A stretch of 64,000 nt of DNA from an uncultured Oscillospiraceae bacterium (lineage in GTDB: Bacteria; Bacillota; Clostridia; Oscillospirales; Acutalibacteraceae). How positions within the stretch are numbered: the stretch's first letter is position 1; every line of letters starts with the position of its first letter. Made by a program: the position numbers and the translations under genes. The stretch spans positions 1 through 64,000 of the forward strand of contig CAJJNV010000010.1 of assembly GCA_905193225.1 (NCBI GenBank). Reading direction: 5' to 3'. The notes beneath the pieces are model-generated. The model was not told the DNA's origin and did not search any database. It saw only the letters and a program-made list of their open reading frames with translations. Below, in pieces: positions 31,998 through 41,522 of this stretch.

Positions 31998-33398
31998 TCA
32001 GCCCTCGGTAACGGCAATTTTAGACTTTTTCCACTTGCCGGTTTGGACATATATTATACCTATAACAGCCGAGACGATAGGTGCAAAGCCCAGCGCCGCC
32101 GCGATGCCTGTGACTCCCATATTAAATCCCCAACTCATAGAGAAAACATAGGCCATGGGAACGCGGAATAAAAATGCATTAATGGCCGAATTGATAAGGG
32201 AGAACATTGTGTGTCCCGAACCGGTAGCAAGGCCGTTTGTGCAGAAGAAAAAGCAGGCGAAAAGGTAGTCGAAACTGCAAAGGGAAATGTACTTTGCCCC
32301 GAGCTCCATACACTGATCGTAAAGCTCGAGATCGGTACCCGAAAGGGAATCTTTATTAAGGAAGATACCCATTATCTGATTGGGGAAAAGGTTAACAAGT
32401 CCGAAAACCACCACCGAAAGTGCCAGTGCAAAGCCCATTCCGACCCACATGGTTTTTTTTGCGCGATCGTATTTTTTCGCTCCGATATTCTGCCCCGCCA
32501 TGGATGAAATGGAGGAGGAAAGGGCGATACAGGGCAGTATTCCGAAGGTGTTGAGTTTTTGGCCGATTCCGAGAAGTGTAGTTCCCACCGTTCCTGCAAT
32601 AGCGTTGGAAATCCCGGTTAAAGCAAGAAAGGAAAGCCCGGTAATTGAAAACTGAACGGCCGACGGACAGCCGATCTTAAAGATAAGATTAAGCTTGTCC
32701 TTATAAATTTTAAAGGATTTAAACTTAAAATCAAAGATAAAGTCACTGCGCTTAAGGTATATCATTGAAAGCAGAAAAGAAAGTCCCTGAGCGATAACGG
32801 TGGCAAGGGCGGCGCCGAGAGAGCGCATACCCATATACTTTACAAAAACTATGTCAAGCACGATGTTGGTGACCGTGGCGATTGCCACAAACCACAGCGG
32901 ACGCTTGCTGTCTCCCATTCCCCTTAAAATTCCGCTTACGGCGTTATATCCGAATATGAAGATGTATCCGAAGGAGCAGCAAAGCAGATAATTATAGGCC
33001 TCGCCAAAGGATATATCGTCGGTGCCGAGCAGCCTTAAAACAGGGGCGTTGAGCAAGACCATAACCACGGTCAGCCCAATGCTTACAAAAGCAAAAAAGG
33101 TGAAAAGGGTGCTGATGGTTCTTATCTGGCCATCGGTGTTTTTTGCGCCCTGATACTGAGCAACAAGCACGGTCGCTCCAACCACAAAGCCTGTTACAAT
33201 ATTGGTTATGAGCATGGTCACCTGACCGCCGATCTGCACTCCAGAAACGCCCACAGGCCCAACATACTGCCCCACGACCACCATATCCACAACGCTGTAA
33301 AGCGCCTGAAGCAGGTTTGAAAAAAGAAAGGGCAGCGAAAAGCTGATGAGCTGTTTAACAACGCTTCCCTGTGTATAATCCTTCTGAAATTTAGACAT
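31998..33398 (-). CDS. MATE-family efflux transporter
   Basis: 466 residues, about 12 membrane segments arranged in two six-helix halves. Family features: VVKQLISFSLPFLFSNLLQALY at the start, VVDMVVVGQYVGPVGVSGVQ in helix 2, and ALATVIAQGLSFLLSMIYL. Such proteins export cationic drugs, dyes or metabolites using Na+ or H+. The closest recognised group is the clostridial NorM/DinF-like branch; substrate unknown. Monocistronic, ending at a bidirectional hairpin. Confidence 0.92.
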   Translation of the reverse strand: MSKFQKDYTQGSVVKQLISFSLPFLFSNLLQALYSVVDMVVVGQYVGPVGVSGVQIGGQVTMLITNIVTGFVVGATVLVAQYQGAKNTDGQIRTISTLFTFFAFVSIGLTVVMVLLNAPVLRLLGTDDISFGEAYNYLLCCSFGYIFIFGYNAVSGILRGMGDSKRPLWFVAIATVTNIVLDIVFVKYMGMRSLGAALATVIAQGLSFLLSMIYLKRSDFIFDFKFKSFKIYKDKLNLIFKIGCPSAVQFSITGLSFLALTGISNAIAGTVGTTLLGIGQKLNTFGILPCIALSSSISSMAGQNIGAKKYDRAKKTMWVGMGFALALSVVVFGLVNLFPNQIMGIFLNKDSLSGTDLELYDQCMELGAKYISLCSFDYLFACFFFCTNGLATGSGHTMFSLINSAINAFLFRVPMAYVFSMSWGFNMGVTGIAAALGFAPIVSAVIGIIYVQTGKWKKSKIAVTEG

Positions 33399-33570
33399 TA
33401 AAAAATATACTCCTTACCCTTACGGCGGCGGACGATTTCTGCCGGCCGTGTCGATCGAATGGTGTAACACCTTTCCCACTGTGTTAAGCCTTATTAAGCT
33501 AACGGTGGTCAAAGAGCGTTTGCATAACCTCCGCAAAGCGATCGGTTTATTTTTTCGGCCCTTTATTTTT

Positions 33571-33655
33571 TATCCTATCCGATCGGTTTCGATCATCTCT
33601 TATCATATCCGGCCGTTTCCGATTGTCTTTCTATCTTATCTGGCCGTTTCCCAAA
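33571..33655. repeat. Three imperfect 30-31-bp tandem units overlapping the proA 3' end
   Basis: Units start at 33571 (TATCCTATCCGATCGGTTTC), 33601 (TATCATATCCGGCCGTTTCC) and 33632 (TATCTTATCTGGCCGTTTCC). The last one encodes the final residues of ProA (GNGQIR), so the other two look like decayed copies of the proA 3' end. Confidence 0.7.
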
Positions 33656-34872
33656 ATGACATATTTATATGAAGTAAGCTCCTTAACTCCCATGGGACCT
33701 CTTGCGTGAAGCTTTTGGGTGGAAATGCCTATCTCGGCTCCGAAGCCGAATTCCCCCCCGTCGGTGAAACGAGTGGAGGCGTTGACATACACCGCCGCCG
33801 AATCCACCGCTTTTGTAAACCTTTCGGCATTCTCGGCATTTTCGGTTATAATGCTTTCGCTGTGACCGGTGGAATATTTTCCGATATGGGCAATGGCCTC
33901 GTCTATATTTTTAACAACCTTAACCGAAATAATGTAATCGAGAAATTCTTTTGCAAAATCCTTTTCGGTTGCGGGAACAACGCAGTCTCCCAAAATATCG
34001 GCGCATTTTTCACAGCCTCTGATTTCAACATTCTTTTTGTCCAGCAGAGCCTTAACTTTAGGCAAAAATTCCTTTGCCACCGCCTCGTGCACAAGCAGAC
34101 TTTCGGCCGCATTGCAAACCGATACCCGCTGGGTCTTGGCATTATAAACGATATTTGCCCCCTTTTCGAGATTTGCAAATTCGTCAATATATATGTGGCA
34201 GTTGCCCGTTCCGGTTTCTATAACCGGCACCGAGGAATTTTCCACCACCGATTTAATAAGTCCCGCTCCGCCTCTGGGAATAAGCAGGTCGAGAAGGCCG
34301 CTCGCCCTCATCATCTGCGTGGCCGAATCTCTGCTTGTGTCGGTAACAAGGTTAATGCAGTCCTCGGGAAATCCCGCGTCGGCAAGGGAGTTTCTCATGG
34401 AGTTTGCAATGGCAATATTGGAATTTATGGCTTCCTTTCCGCCGCGAAGCACCACGGCATTGCCCGCTTTAAGGCATATTGCGGCAGCGTCGGCCGTGAC
34501 ATTTGGACGTGCCTCGTATATTATGCCGATGACTCCCATGGGCACCGACACCTTTTTTATTTTAAGGCCGTTAGGACGGTCAAACCGCTCAAGAGTTTTT
34601 CCCACAGGGTCTTCTATGCGGGTAATCTCCATCATCCCCTCGGACATTGCGCAAATGCGGTCGTCGTTAAGCATAAGACGGTCGAGAAGCCCGCTTGAAA
34701 GGCCGTTTTTCTTTCCGTTTTCAAGATCGACGGCGTTAGCGGCAAGGATACTGTCCTCGTCGTCGATAAGTCCCTTTGCCATATAAAGCAGAGCGGTGTT
34801 TTTCATATCATTGCTTGCCGCGGCCAAAAATTTTTCGGCCGATTTTGCACCCTCGCAAAGTTCTTTTATCAT
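33631..34872 (-). CDS. proA: Glutamate-5-semialdehyde dehydrogenase (gamma-glutamyl phosphate reductase)
   Basis: 413-residue NADPH-dependent enzyme, second step of proline synthesis. The catalytic Cys is in TQRVSVCNAAESLLVHEAV. Other family blocks are PVGKTLERFDRPNGLKI, EARPNVTADAAAICLKAG and FTDGGEFGFGAEIGISTQKLHARGPMG. Length standard (about 415). Last gene of the long rimP-to-proA operon, 58 nt after proB. Order proB-proA gives glutamate to glutamate-5-semialdehyde, which cyclises to P5C; proC is not in the window. Confidence 0.97.
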   Translation of the reverse strand: MIKELCEGAKSAEKFLAAASNDMKNTALLYMAKGLIDDEDSILAANAVDLENGKKNGLSSGLLDRLMLNDDRICAMSEGMMEITRIEDPVGKTLERFDRPNGLKIKKVSVPMGVIGIIYEARPNVTADAAAICLKAGNAVVLRGGKEAINSNIAIANSMRNSLADAGFPEDCINLVTDTSRDSATQMMRASGLLDLLIPRGGAGLIKSVVENSSVPVIETGTGNCHIYIDEFANLEKGANIVYNAKTQRVSVCNAAESLLVHEAVAKEFLPKVKALLDKKNVEIRGCEKCADILGDCVVPATEKDFAKEFLDYIISVKVVKNIDEAIAHIGKYSTGHSESIITENAENAERFTKAVDSAAVYVNASTRFTDGGEFGFGAEIGISTQKLHARGPMGVKELTSYKYVILGNGQIR

Positions 34873-34930
34873 AGCTTATTTTACCTCCTTAACCATAGCG
34901 CACATATCCGAATACGCTTGAAACGGCCTA

Positions 34931-35707
34931 TCAATGCTTAGCCTTAAAAAGTGTGCCGACCTTTTTACCCTCAAAAACCTTATAAATTTCCGAAGGTTCC
35001 TTTCCGCACATAACTATGGTATCTATTCCGCGGCTTGTGGCATATTCTGCCGCTTCTATCTTGGTTTTCATTCCGCCTGTACCGCGATTTGTACCTGCGC
35101 CGCCGGAAATTTCAAAAATCTCGTCGGTAATGTTATCTACTCTTGAAATAAGTTTGGCGTCTTTGTTTCCTCTCGGATCGCTGTCGTAAAGTCCCATTAT
35201 ATCAGTTAAAATAATGAGAATATCAGCTTCGCAAACTGCCGCCACCATGGCCGACAGACGGTCGTTATCACCGAAAACGATCTCTTCTACCGACACGGTG
35301 TCGTTTTCGTTTATAATGGGCACTGCTCCCATTTCAAGCAGACATTCAAGGGTGTTCATTGCGTTTTCGCGGCGCTTTTGGTCGTCGATACAGTCTCTTG
35401 TAAGAAGCATCTGCGCCACATTCCAGCCGTATTCGTGAAAAAGCTTGCTGTACATGGCCATAAGGTCGCACTGACCCACGGCGGCGGTGGCCTGTTTTTC
35501 CCTTGTGTGCATGGGACGGGAATTAAGACCCAGGCGGTTTTGTCCCACGGCAATGGCGGCTGAAGAAACAAGCACCACCTCTTTTCCGCTGTTTTTAAGA
35601 TCGGAAATAACCCTCACCAGCTTTTCCATACTGCCGATATTTATTTTTCCGTTTTCATATGTCAGCGAAGATGTTCCCACCTTTATGACAACGCGGTTTT
35701 TATCCAA
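34931..35707 (-). CDS. proB: Glutamate 5-kinase, short form without PUA domain
   Basis: 258 residues; many ProB proteins have about 370 with a C-terminal PUA domain, absent here. The amino-acid-kinase fold is complete: RVVIKVGTSSLTYENGKI, VVLVSSAAIAVGQNRLG, PIINENDTVSVEEIVFGDND and GTGGMKTKIEAAEYATSRG. It phosphorylates L-glutamate with ATP, the committed and normally proline-inhibited step. The start overlaps the ribF stop by 8 nt (35700-35707), so it is translationally coupled to the RNA/translation operon. Single-domain ProB enzymes occur in Clostridia. Confidence 0.95.
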   Translation of the reverse strand: MDKNRVVIKVGTSSLTYENGKINIGSMEKLVRVISDLKNSGKEVVLVSSAAIAVGQNRLGLNSRPMHTREKQATAAVGQCDLMAMYSKLFHEYGWNVAQMLLTRDCIDDQKRRENAMNTLECLLEMGAVPIINENDTVSVEEIVFGDNDRLSAMVAAVCEADILIILTDIMGLYDSDPRGNKDAKLISRVDNITDEIFEISGGAGTNRGTGGMKTKIEAAEYATSRGIDTIVMCGKEPSEIYKVFEGKKVGTLFKAKH

Positions 35708-36608
35708 TCAGATCACCTTCAAATTGCAGTTTTTCGGTATAATCAATATTTCTCGCCACTTCCTCCCGAAGGGCCAAAAGCGACGGAAATTTTTTTGTTT
35801 CCCTAATATATTCAACAAGACTGATCCTCGGCCGTTTTCCGTAAAGATCACCCGAAAAGCCGATTATGTTGGTCTCGGCGCGAAACTCGGTTCGGTCGAT
35901 TGTCGGCCGCGGGCCTATGTTGCATACGCCTTTATAGTTTTTCCCTTCGATATTTACATTAACAGCGTATACCCCGACTTTAGGAAGTATAAACCCTTTT
36001 GGAAAAGCCTGATTGATGGTCGGCATATCAAGAGTCCTGCCTATTTTATCTCCCTGCAAAACCGGGAAATCAAAGGAGAAATATCTCGAAAGCATTTTTG
36101 CGGCGTCATGCATCTTTCCCTCTTCAACGGCCGCTCTGATACGGGTGGAGGAGATGGGCGCGCCCTCATAATTTTCGGGCGGGGCGACGCAAAGTTCGAT
36201 GCCCTTTTGCTCACAAAGCTTTTTTAAAAGAGCGGTATCTCCGGCGGCGTTTTTGCCGTATTTAAAATTGAAGCCGCAGGACACGCTTACCGCCCCGAGA
36301 CCCTTTTTAAGAAAATCCTCAACAAATTCCACAGGCGACAAAAAATAAATGTCCTCAAGATCAATGTCGAGTATACATTTTATGCCGAGGCTTTTAATAA
36401 GCTCATCCCGCCGATTCTTTGTGGTAATGGCGGGAGGGCTGTTTTCATCCTTTTTGCGGTTTATAACAAGCGCAACGGGAAAATGCCCCGACAAAACGGC
36501 TCCTTCAAGCACCCTTTTGTGGCCGGAATGTATCCCGTCAAAGGTGCCGACCGCCACGGCGGGGCATAAATTTTTATCAAAATCCAAAACACTTTTTAAA
36601 ATCTGCAT
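35700..36608 (-). CDS. ribF: Bifunctional riboflavin kinase/FAD synthetase
   Basis: 302 residues. N-terminal FMN adenylyltransferase domain (AVGTFDGIHSGHKRVLEGA, VSCGFNFKYGKNAAGD, ISSTRIRAAVEEG), then C-terminal riboflavin kinase domain (GRTLDMPTINQAFP, KVGVYAVNVNIEGK, NIGPRPTID). Converts riboflavin to FMN then FAD. Canonical position after truB in the infB operon of Bacillota. Confidence 0.96.
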   Translation of the reverse strand: MQILKSVLDFDKNLCPAVAVGTFDGIHSGHKRVLEGAVLSGHFPVALVINRKKDENSPPAITTKNRRDELIKSLGIKCILDIDLEDIYFLSPVEFVEDFLKKGLGAVSVSCGFNFKYGKNAAGDTALLKKLCEQKGIELCVAPPENYEGAPISSTRIRAAVEEGKMHDAAKMLSRYFSFDFPVLQGDKIGRTLDMPTINQAFPKGFILPKVGVYAVNVNIEGKNYKGVCNIGPRPTIDRTEFRAETNIIGFSGDLYGKRPRISLVEYIRETKKFPSLLALREEVARNIDYTEKLQFEGDLIG

Positions 36609-36650
36609 TTTAAATCCTTAAAAAATAAATACTTAAAACAAATTAAATCC

Positions 36651-37526
36651 TTAAAACAAACACTTGATGTTAAGAAGGCCTTTTTCGGCGCACACTTCGC
36701 CAAGTCCCACGGTCTTTCCGCCGTCTTTTACGGCAAAGATACCCTTCGGATTTTTGGGAAGTTTCAGTCGGTCGAGACTGAGCTGCCCCCCGTTTGAGAA
36801 CCGCTTTGCCTGAGCGGGCGATACCCTAACGGCAGGAAAGCTCTCAACCGCCGTTTCAATGGGAAGTATAAGCTGTTCGGCCGCCATTTCTCTGGCCTTT
36901 TCGAGAGGAATACACCGCTCAACACCGTATCCGCAGGCGCTGATCCTTCTCAGGGCGCTCATACAGCCGCCAACATTAAGTTCCCTTCCGATGTCGTCGG
37001 CAAGGGTGCGGATGTATGTCCCCGCCGAGCAAAAAACCTCCACCGAAAAGGTGTTTTTTGCGGTTTTTTCGATAAAGTCGATGGAATATACGGTCACGGG
37101 ACGCTTTTCCCGCTCGACCTCTATTCCCTGCCGCGCAAGGTCATAAAGCCTCACGCCGTTTTTGGAAATTGCCGAAAACATTGGCGGGGTCTGCAAAATC
37201 TCACCGACAAAACGGGGCAGCACCTCGCGAAACTGCTCTTCGCTGATGTCGCAATCGACTTCGGTCTTTTGCTTTCCCCATACATCGAGTGTATCGGTGG
37301 TAAGACCGAGCTTTATTTCGGCCGTATATCTTTTGTCCTTAACGGGCATAATGTCGCAAAGCTTGGTAGCCTTGCCCACAAGCAGGGGAAGCACTCCGGT
37401 GGCCATAGGATCGAGGGTGCCGGTATGACCTATTTTTCTCTCGTGGAGCGTTCCGCGCATAACCGCCACCGCGTCAAAGGAGGTAAAGCCTTGGGGCTTA
37501 TCTATCAATACGATTCCGTCGGCCAT
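36651..37526 (-). CDS. truB: tRNA pseudouridine-55 synthase
   Basis: 291 residues. VLIDKPQGFTSFDAVAVMRG at the start and GHTGTLDPMATGVLPLLVG with the catalytic Asp are diagnostic. Also SAGTYIRTLADDIGREL. Forms pseudouridine 55 in the T loop of most tRNAs. Overlaps nrnA by one base (37526). C-terminal PUA-like tail (FSNGGQLSLDRLKL) present. Confidence 0.97.
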   Translation of the reverse strand: MADGIVLIDKPQGFTSFDAVAVMRGTLHERKIGHTGTLDPMATGVLPLLVGKATKLCDIMPVKDKRYTAEIKLGLTTDTLDVWGKQKTEVDCDISEEQFREVLPRFVGEILQTPPMFSAISKNGVRLYDLARQGIEVEREKRPVTVYSIDFIEKTAKNTFSVEVFCSAGTYIRTLADDIGRELNVGGCMSALRRISACGYGVERCIPLEKAREMAAEQLILPIETAVESFPAVRVSPAQAKRFSNGGQLSLDRLKLPKNPKGIFAVKDGGKTVGLGEVCAEKGLLNIKCLF

Positions 37527-38479
37527 TAAAAGAACTCCCCTATAACCGAAACAAGGTTTTGCTCGGCCTGTTCAAGGGTGACCCCCTCCATAGCGCATCC
37601 GGCCGCACGGCTGTGCCCGCCGCCGCCGAATTTTTGACAGATGAGCGAGGCATCGATAGGGGCATGGGTACGAACGGATATTTTGAAAACTCCGTCCCCC
37701 TTTTCTCTTACGGTGACCCCCACAAGTACCCCCTCTACCTTTCTTGGCAGAGAAGTTATGCCTTCAAGATCGTCGTCGGTAACGCCGGTTTCCTCTTTCA
37801 TCTGCTCGGTAACTTCAATAATAGCCACCTTACCGTCGAAAAAGAATTTCATCTGCTCCATAAGACGGCCTTCGATCTTTATGCGGCCCCTTGTTTTTGT
37901 ATCGAACATAATACGGTTTATCTCGGCAAAATCAATGCCGTATTCCATCATTTCTGCCGCCATAATGTGGCTTTCGGGCGATGTGTTGGAATATTTAAAG
38001 CAGCCGGTATCAGTGGAAATACCGGTGTAAATACAGGCGGCAATGTAGGAATCGATTTTGATATCCATAACCTTTAAAAGTTTCAAAATGTTTTCGCAGT
38101 TTGCGGCGGCCGAAGAATCGACAAAAGTGTGCTTTGCAAATTCCCTGTTAAGGCCGTGATGATCCACCGAAAGGTCGATCTTTTTGCCCATATCTTCGTA
38201 TTTTCCAAGCAGCTTTGCATCTGCCACATCCACAGAAACTAAGGTTTCGGCCTCAAATTCCTGAGGCTCATACCCGTCGGTTATAAATGAATAGGATTTC
38301 GGAATATCATCCGAGCAAAGCACATTGGCATTTTTGCCGATGCTTCTGAGGGCTTTACAAAGAGCAAAGCCGCTTCCCACCGTGTCTCCGTCGGGGCTTG
38401 CGTGTAGAAAGATGTTGAAATTATCATGTCCGAGCAAAAAATTCTTTGCAAAATCAAGATCAATTTTCATTTCCGTCAT
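37526..38479 (-). CDS. nrnA: Oligoribonuclease/pAp phosphatase (DHH family)
   Basis: 317 residues. DHH domain motifs: HASPDGDTVGSGFALCKAL, SVDVADAKLLG and LSVDHHGLNREFA bind Mn ions. The DHHA1 domain ends FGGGGHSRAAGCAMEG. NrnA degrades nanoRNAs 2-5 nt long and dephosphorylates 3'-phosphoadenosine-5'-phosphate. It overlaps rbfA by 20 nt and truB by 1 nt, in the conserved operon order. Confidence 0.94.
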   Translation of the reverse strand: MTEMKIDLDFAKNFLLGHDNFNIFLHASPDGDTVGSGFALCKALRSIGKNANVLCSDDIPKSYSFITDGYEPQEFEAETLVSVDVADAKLLGKYEDMGKKIDLSVDHHGLNREFAKHTFVDSSAAANCENILKLLKVMDIKIDSYIAACIYTGISTDTGCFKYSNTSPESHIMAAEMMEYGIDFAEINRIMFDTKTRGRIKIEGRLMEQMKFFFDGKVAIIEVTEQMKEETGVTDDDLEGITSLPRKVEGVLVGVTVREKGDGVFKISVRTHAPIDASLICQKFGGGGHSRAAGCAMEGVTLEQAEQNLVSVIGEFF

Positions 38480-38813
38480 CTATATCCTTTAAAATTCTCG
38501 AAATTTCGGCGCCGTGAGAAATAGAGCCGTCGGCAATGAATTTAAGCTCGGGGGTTTTGCGGATGTGGAGTCGTTCCGAAAGCTCTTTTCTGATATATCC
38601 CGCCGCCGATTTAAGTCCTTTAACGGTGTTTTCGGTGGCGTTCTCCGATCCGATGGCGCTGACATAAATCTTTGCATAGGAAAGGTCGCCCGACACATCC
38701 ACCCTGACTATCGAAACCAGCGGAGCGATCCGCGGATCCTTGAGAGTGCGGAAAATATCCGCAAGCTCTCTTTTAACATCCTCGTTAATTCTGTTTATTC
38801 TCTGAGAAGGCAA
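38460..38813 (-). CDS. rbfA: 30S ribosome-binding factor A
   Basis: 117 residues with one KH-like domain: RINRINEDVKRELADIFRTL, PLVSIVRVDVSGDLSYAKIY and AAGYIRKELSERLHIRKTPE. Assists late 30S maturation around the 16S 5' helix and cold adaptation. Between infB and nrnA; 29 nt after infB. Confidence 0.96.
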   Translation of the reverse strand: MPSQRINRINEDVKRELADIFRTLKDPRIAPLVSIVRVDVSGDLSYAKIYVSAIGSENATENTVKGLKSAAGYIRKELSERLHIRKTPELKFIADGSISHGAEISRILKDIDDGNEN

Positions 38814-38842
38814 TTATTTCACCTCATTTTTCGCATGCTTTA

Positions 38843-41521
38843 TCAGTCGCGGTATTCTTCCATAACAAAGGCTTCAAAAATATCTCCCTCTTTGATGTCG
38901 GAGAATTTCTCAAGACCTATACCGCACTCATAACCCTGAGTCGCCTCCTTAACATCATCCTTAAAGCGGCGCAGCGAGTCAATTTTGTCCTCTGCCACGA
39001 CGATACCGTCGCGAACAACGCGTATCTGGCTGTTTCTTGTGACCTTACCGTCAGAAACATAGCAGCCGGCAATGGTGCCTGCCGAAGAGATTTTATAAAC
39101 GGCGCGTACCTCGATTCTGCCCTGAAGCACCTCGCGGAACTTGGGAGCGAGCATACCCTTCATGGCCGATTCGATTTCCTCGATGCAGTCGTAGATAACG
39201 CGGTACATACGCATATCCACGCCGTCGCGCTCGGCACTGACCTGAGCCACGGGATCGGGACGGACGTTAAATCCGACGATTATTGCGTTTGAAGCATTGG
39301 CAAGCATAACATCCGATTCGTTAATGGCGCCCACGCCTCCGTGTATGACCTTAACCTTGACCTCGTCGTTGGAAAGCTTTTCGAGCGACTGGCGCACCGC
39401 CTCAACCGATCCCTGAACGTCGGCCTTGACGATAATGTTAAGCTCCTTAACATCGCCCTCTTTAAGCTGATCAAAGAGGTTTTCAAGGGTGACCGTCTTA
39501 AAGGATTTAAACTGTTCCTCTTTGGCGGCGGTCTTTCTCTGTTCAACAAGCTCGCGGGCAAGACGCTCGTCGCTTACGGCATCGAAAACATCTCCCGCCT
39601 CGGGAACCTCGTCCATACCGGTTATCTCAACCGGCACCGAAGGTCCTGCAGTCTTAACGCGGTTGCCCTTGTCATCGGTCATAACTCTTACACGTCCGAC
39701 GGCAGTACCTGCAACGACGATATCGCCGCTCTTCAAGGTACCGTTTTGTACGAGAAGGGTGGTAACCGGTCCGCGGCCCTTGTCAAGTCTTGCCTCGATG
39801 ACAGTACCCTTTGCGGGACGGTTGGGGTTGGCTTTAAGCTCGAGCATATCCGAAACCAGCAGAACATTTTCAAGAAGCTTATCGATGTTCATTCCGGTGT
39901 GAGCCGATACGGGCACACAGATAATGTCTCCGCCCCACTCCTCGGGTACAAGTTCATGCTCGGTCAGCTGCTGCATTATCTTATCGGTTGTAACGCCGGG
40001 TTTATCCATCTTGTTGATGGCGACAACTATCTGTATCTTTGCGGCGCGGGCATGGTTTATGGCTTCAATGGTCTGAGGCATAATTCCGTCGTCGGCCGCC
40101 ACAACCAGTATGGCAACGTCGGTAGCCATTGCGCCTCTGGCACGCATGGCGGTAAAGGCAGCGTGACCGGGAGTATCTAAGAAGGTTATATCCCTGTTGC
40201 CGTATTTAACGCGGTATGCGCCGATGTGCTGGGTAATTCCGCCGGCCTCGGTGGAGGTAACGTTGGTCTTTCTGATTGCGTCGAGAATGGAGGTCTTACC
40301 ATGGTCAACGTGTCCCATAACAACCACAACAGGGCTTCTGGGTACGAGATCGGCCTCGTTGTCCTCGGTGTCGTCGATTATTCTGTCCTCGATGGTGACA
40401 ACCACCTCTTTTTCGACGACTGCGCCCATTTCGGTGGCGACAATGGCGGCGGTATCATAGTCGATAACCTCATTTACCGAAGCCATAACACCCAGCTTCA
40501 TAAGCTGTTTAATGACCTCGGCGGCCGTCTTTTTCATACGGCTGGCAAGCTCGCTGACCGATATTTCCTCACCGATAGTGACCTTAATTGGGGTCTTTTT
40601 GATGCGTTCAAGCTGAATGCGGCGAAGCTTGTCGGCCTCGGTTTCCACCTTGGTGCGCTGTTTTGCGCGGCGATAATCCTTGGAACGCTGATTTATCTTC
40701 TGCTTTCTGCCCGAGGTGTCTCTGTCCGAGCGCTCGGGAGCAAGATTTGTATACTTCTCATTGTATTTGTCAAGTTCAACCTGAGAGGTACGGGTATCGA
40801 TGTGGCGGACGGTGCCGGGACCGCGATTTGGAGTGACGCTTTCGGTATGCGCCCTTTCCTTTTTCTTGGCCTTTTCATAAGCTCTTTCAAACTCCTGCTC
40901 GGCCTTGGGGTCAGGCTTGACCTCGGGAATCTTTTCAGCCTTTTTGGGCTGTTTTGCCGAATTGTCGGCCTTCTGAGCGGGCTTTTGCGCCGGCTTTTGT
41001 GCAGAGGGCTGTGCAACCTTTTCGGCAGCCTTTGCGGGTGCTTTTTGCTCGGCCTTCTTTTCAGGCTTCTGCTCTGCCTTTTGCTGATCGCTTACCTCTG
41101 CCGGTTTTTTGTCGGCAGAGGCGTGTGCTGCAGATGCTGCCGGTGCTGCGGGAGCCGCAGGTGTCTCAGGTGCATCAGCCGCCGCGTTCGCCGCATTCTT
41201 GGCGGCGTCGGCCTGGGCCTTGGCGGCTCTGAGCATCTCGGCAATTCTCTCCTGCTCGGCCGCTCTCTGAGCCTTTATCTTGGCCTTTTCTTCTTCTCTG
41301 GCCTTGCGGGAGGCTTCGCCTGTCTTAAAGTATTCGTCAAAACTCTTAACGCTGTTTTTCTGGGTATAATATTCGAAAACAATGTTAAGCTCCTCGTCGC
41401 TTAAAGCGGTCATGGCCTTTTTGCTTTCGCCGGTGTATTTCTGAAGAAGATCGATTATGCTTTTATTGTTTGCCTCGCCGAGATCCTTTGCGACCTCGCT
41501 GACGCGGTATTTAATCATCAT
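38843..41521 (-). CDS. infB: Translation initiation factor IF-2
   Basis: 892 residues. N-terminal IF2N module (YRVSEVAKDLGEANNKS), a long Ala/Pro/Lys/Glu-rich linker (about 70-300), then a second IF2N module, G domain and C domains. G1 is GHVDHGKTSILDAI near residue 401; G3 includes DTPGHAAFTAMRARG; G4 is NKMD. IF-2 brings initiator tRNA to the 30S and triggers subunit joining. The first of two adjacent ATGs follows GGAGGAAATT; either could be used. Between ylxQ and rbfA as usual. Confidence 0.98.
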   Translation of the reverse strand: MMIKYRVSEVAKDLGEANNKSIIDLLQKYTGESKKAMTALSDEELNIVFEYYTQKNSVKSFDEYFKTGEASRKAREEEKAKIKAQRAAEQERIAEMLRAAKAQADAAKNAANAAADAPETPAAPAAPAASAAHASADKKPAEVSDQQKAEQKPEKKAEQKAPAKAAEKVAQPSAQKPAQKPAQKADNSAKQPKKAEKIPEVKPDPKAEQEFERAYEKAKKKERAHTESVTPNRGPGTVRHIDTRTSQVELDKYNEKYTNLAPERSDRDTSGRKQKINQRSKDYRRAKQRTKVETEADKLRRIQLERIKKTPIKVTIGEEISVSELASRMKKTAAEVIKQLMKLGVMASVNEVIDYDTAAIVATEMGAVVEKEVVVTIEDRIIDDTEDNEADLVPRSPVVVVMGHVDHGKTSILDAIRKTNVTSTEAGGITQHIGAYRVKYGNRDITFLDTPGHAAFTAMRARGAMATDVAILVVAADDGIMPQTIEAINHARAAKIQIVVAINKMDKPGVTTDKIMQQLTEHELVPEEWGGDIICVPVSAHTGMNIDKLLENVLLVSDMLELKANPNRPAKGTVIEARLDKGRGPVTTLLVQNGTLKSGDIVVAGTAVGRVRVMTDDKGNRVKTAGPSVPVEITGMDEVPEAGDVFDAVSDERLARELVEQRKTAAKEEQFKSFKTVTLENLFDQLKEGDVKELNIIVKADVQGSVEAVRQSLEKLSNDEVKVKVIHGGVGAINESDVMLANASNAIIVGFNVRPDPVAQVSAERDGVDMRMYRVIYDCIEEIESAMKGMLAPKFREVLQGRIEVRAVYKISSAGTIAGCYVSDGKVTRNSQIRVVRDGIVVAEDKIDSLRRFKDDVKEATQGYECGIGLEKFSDIKEGDIFEAFVMEEYRD

Positions 41522-41522
41522 A

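Noticed and set aside
40226..41404. 392-residue antisense frame in infB
   Set aside because: Low-complexity mirror of the IF-2 Ala/Pro/Lys linker.
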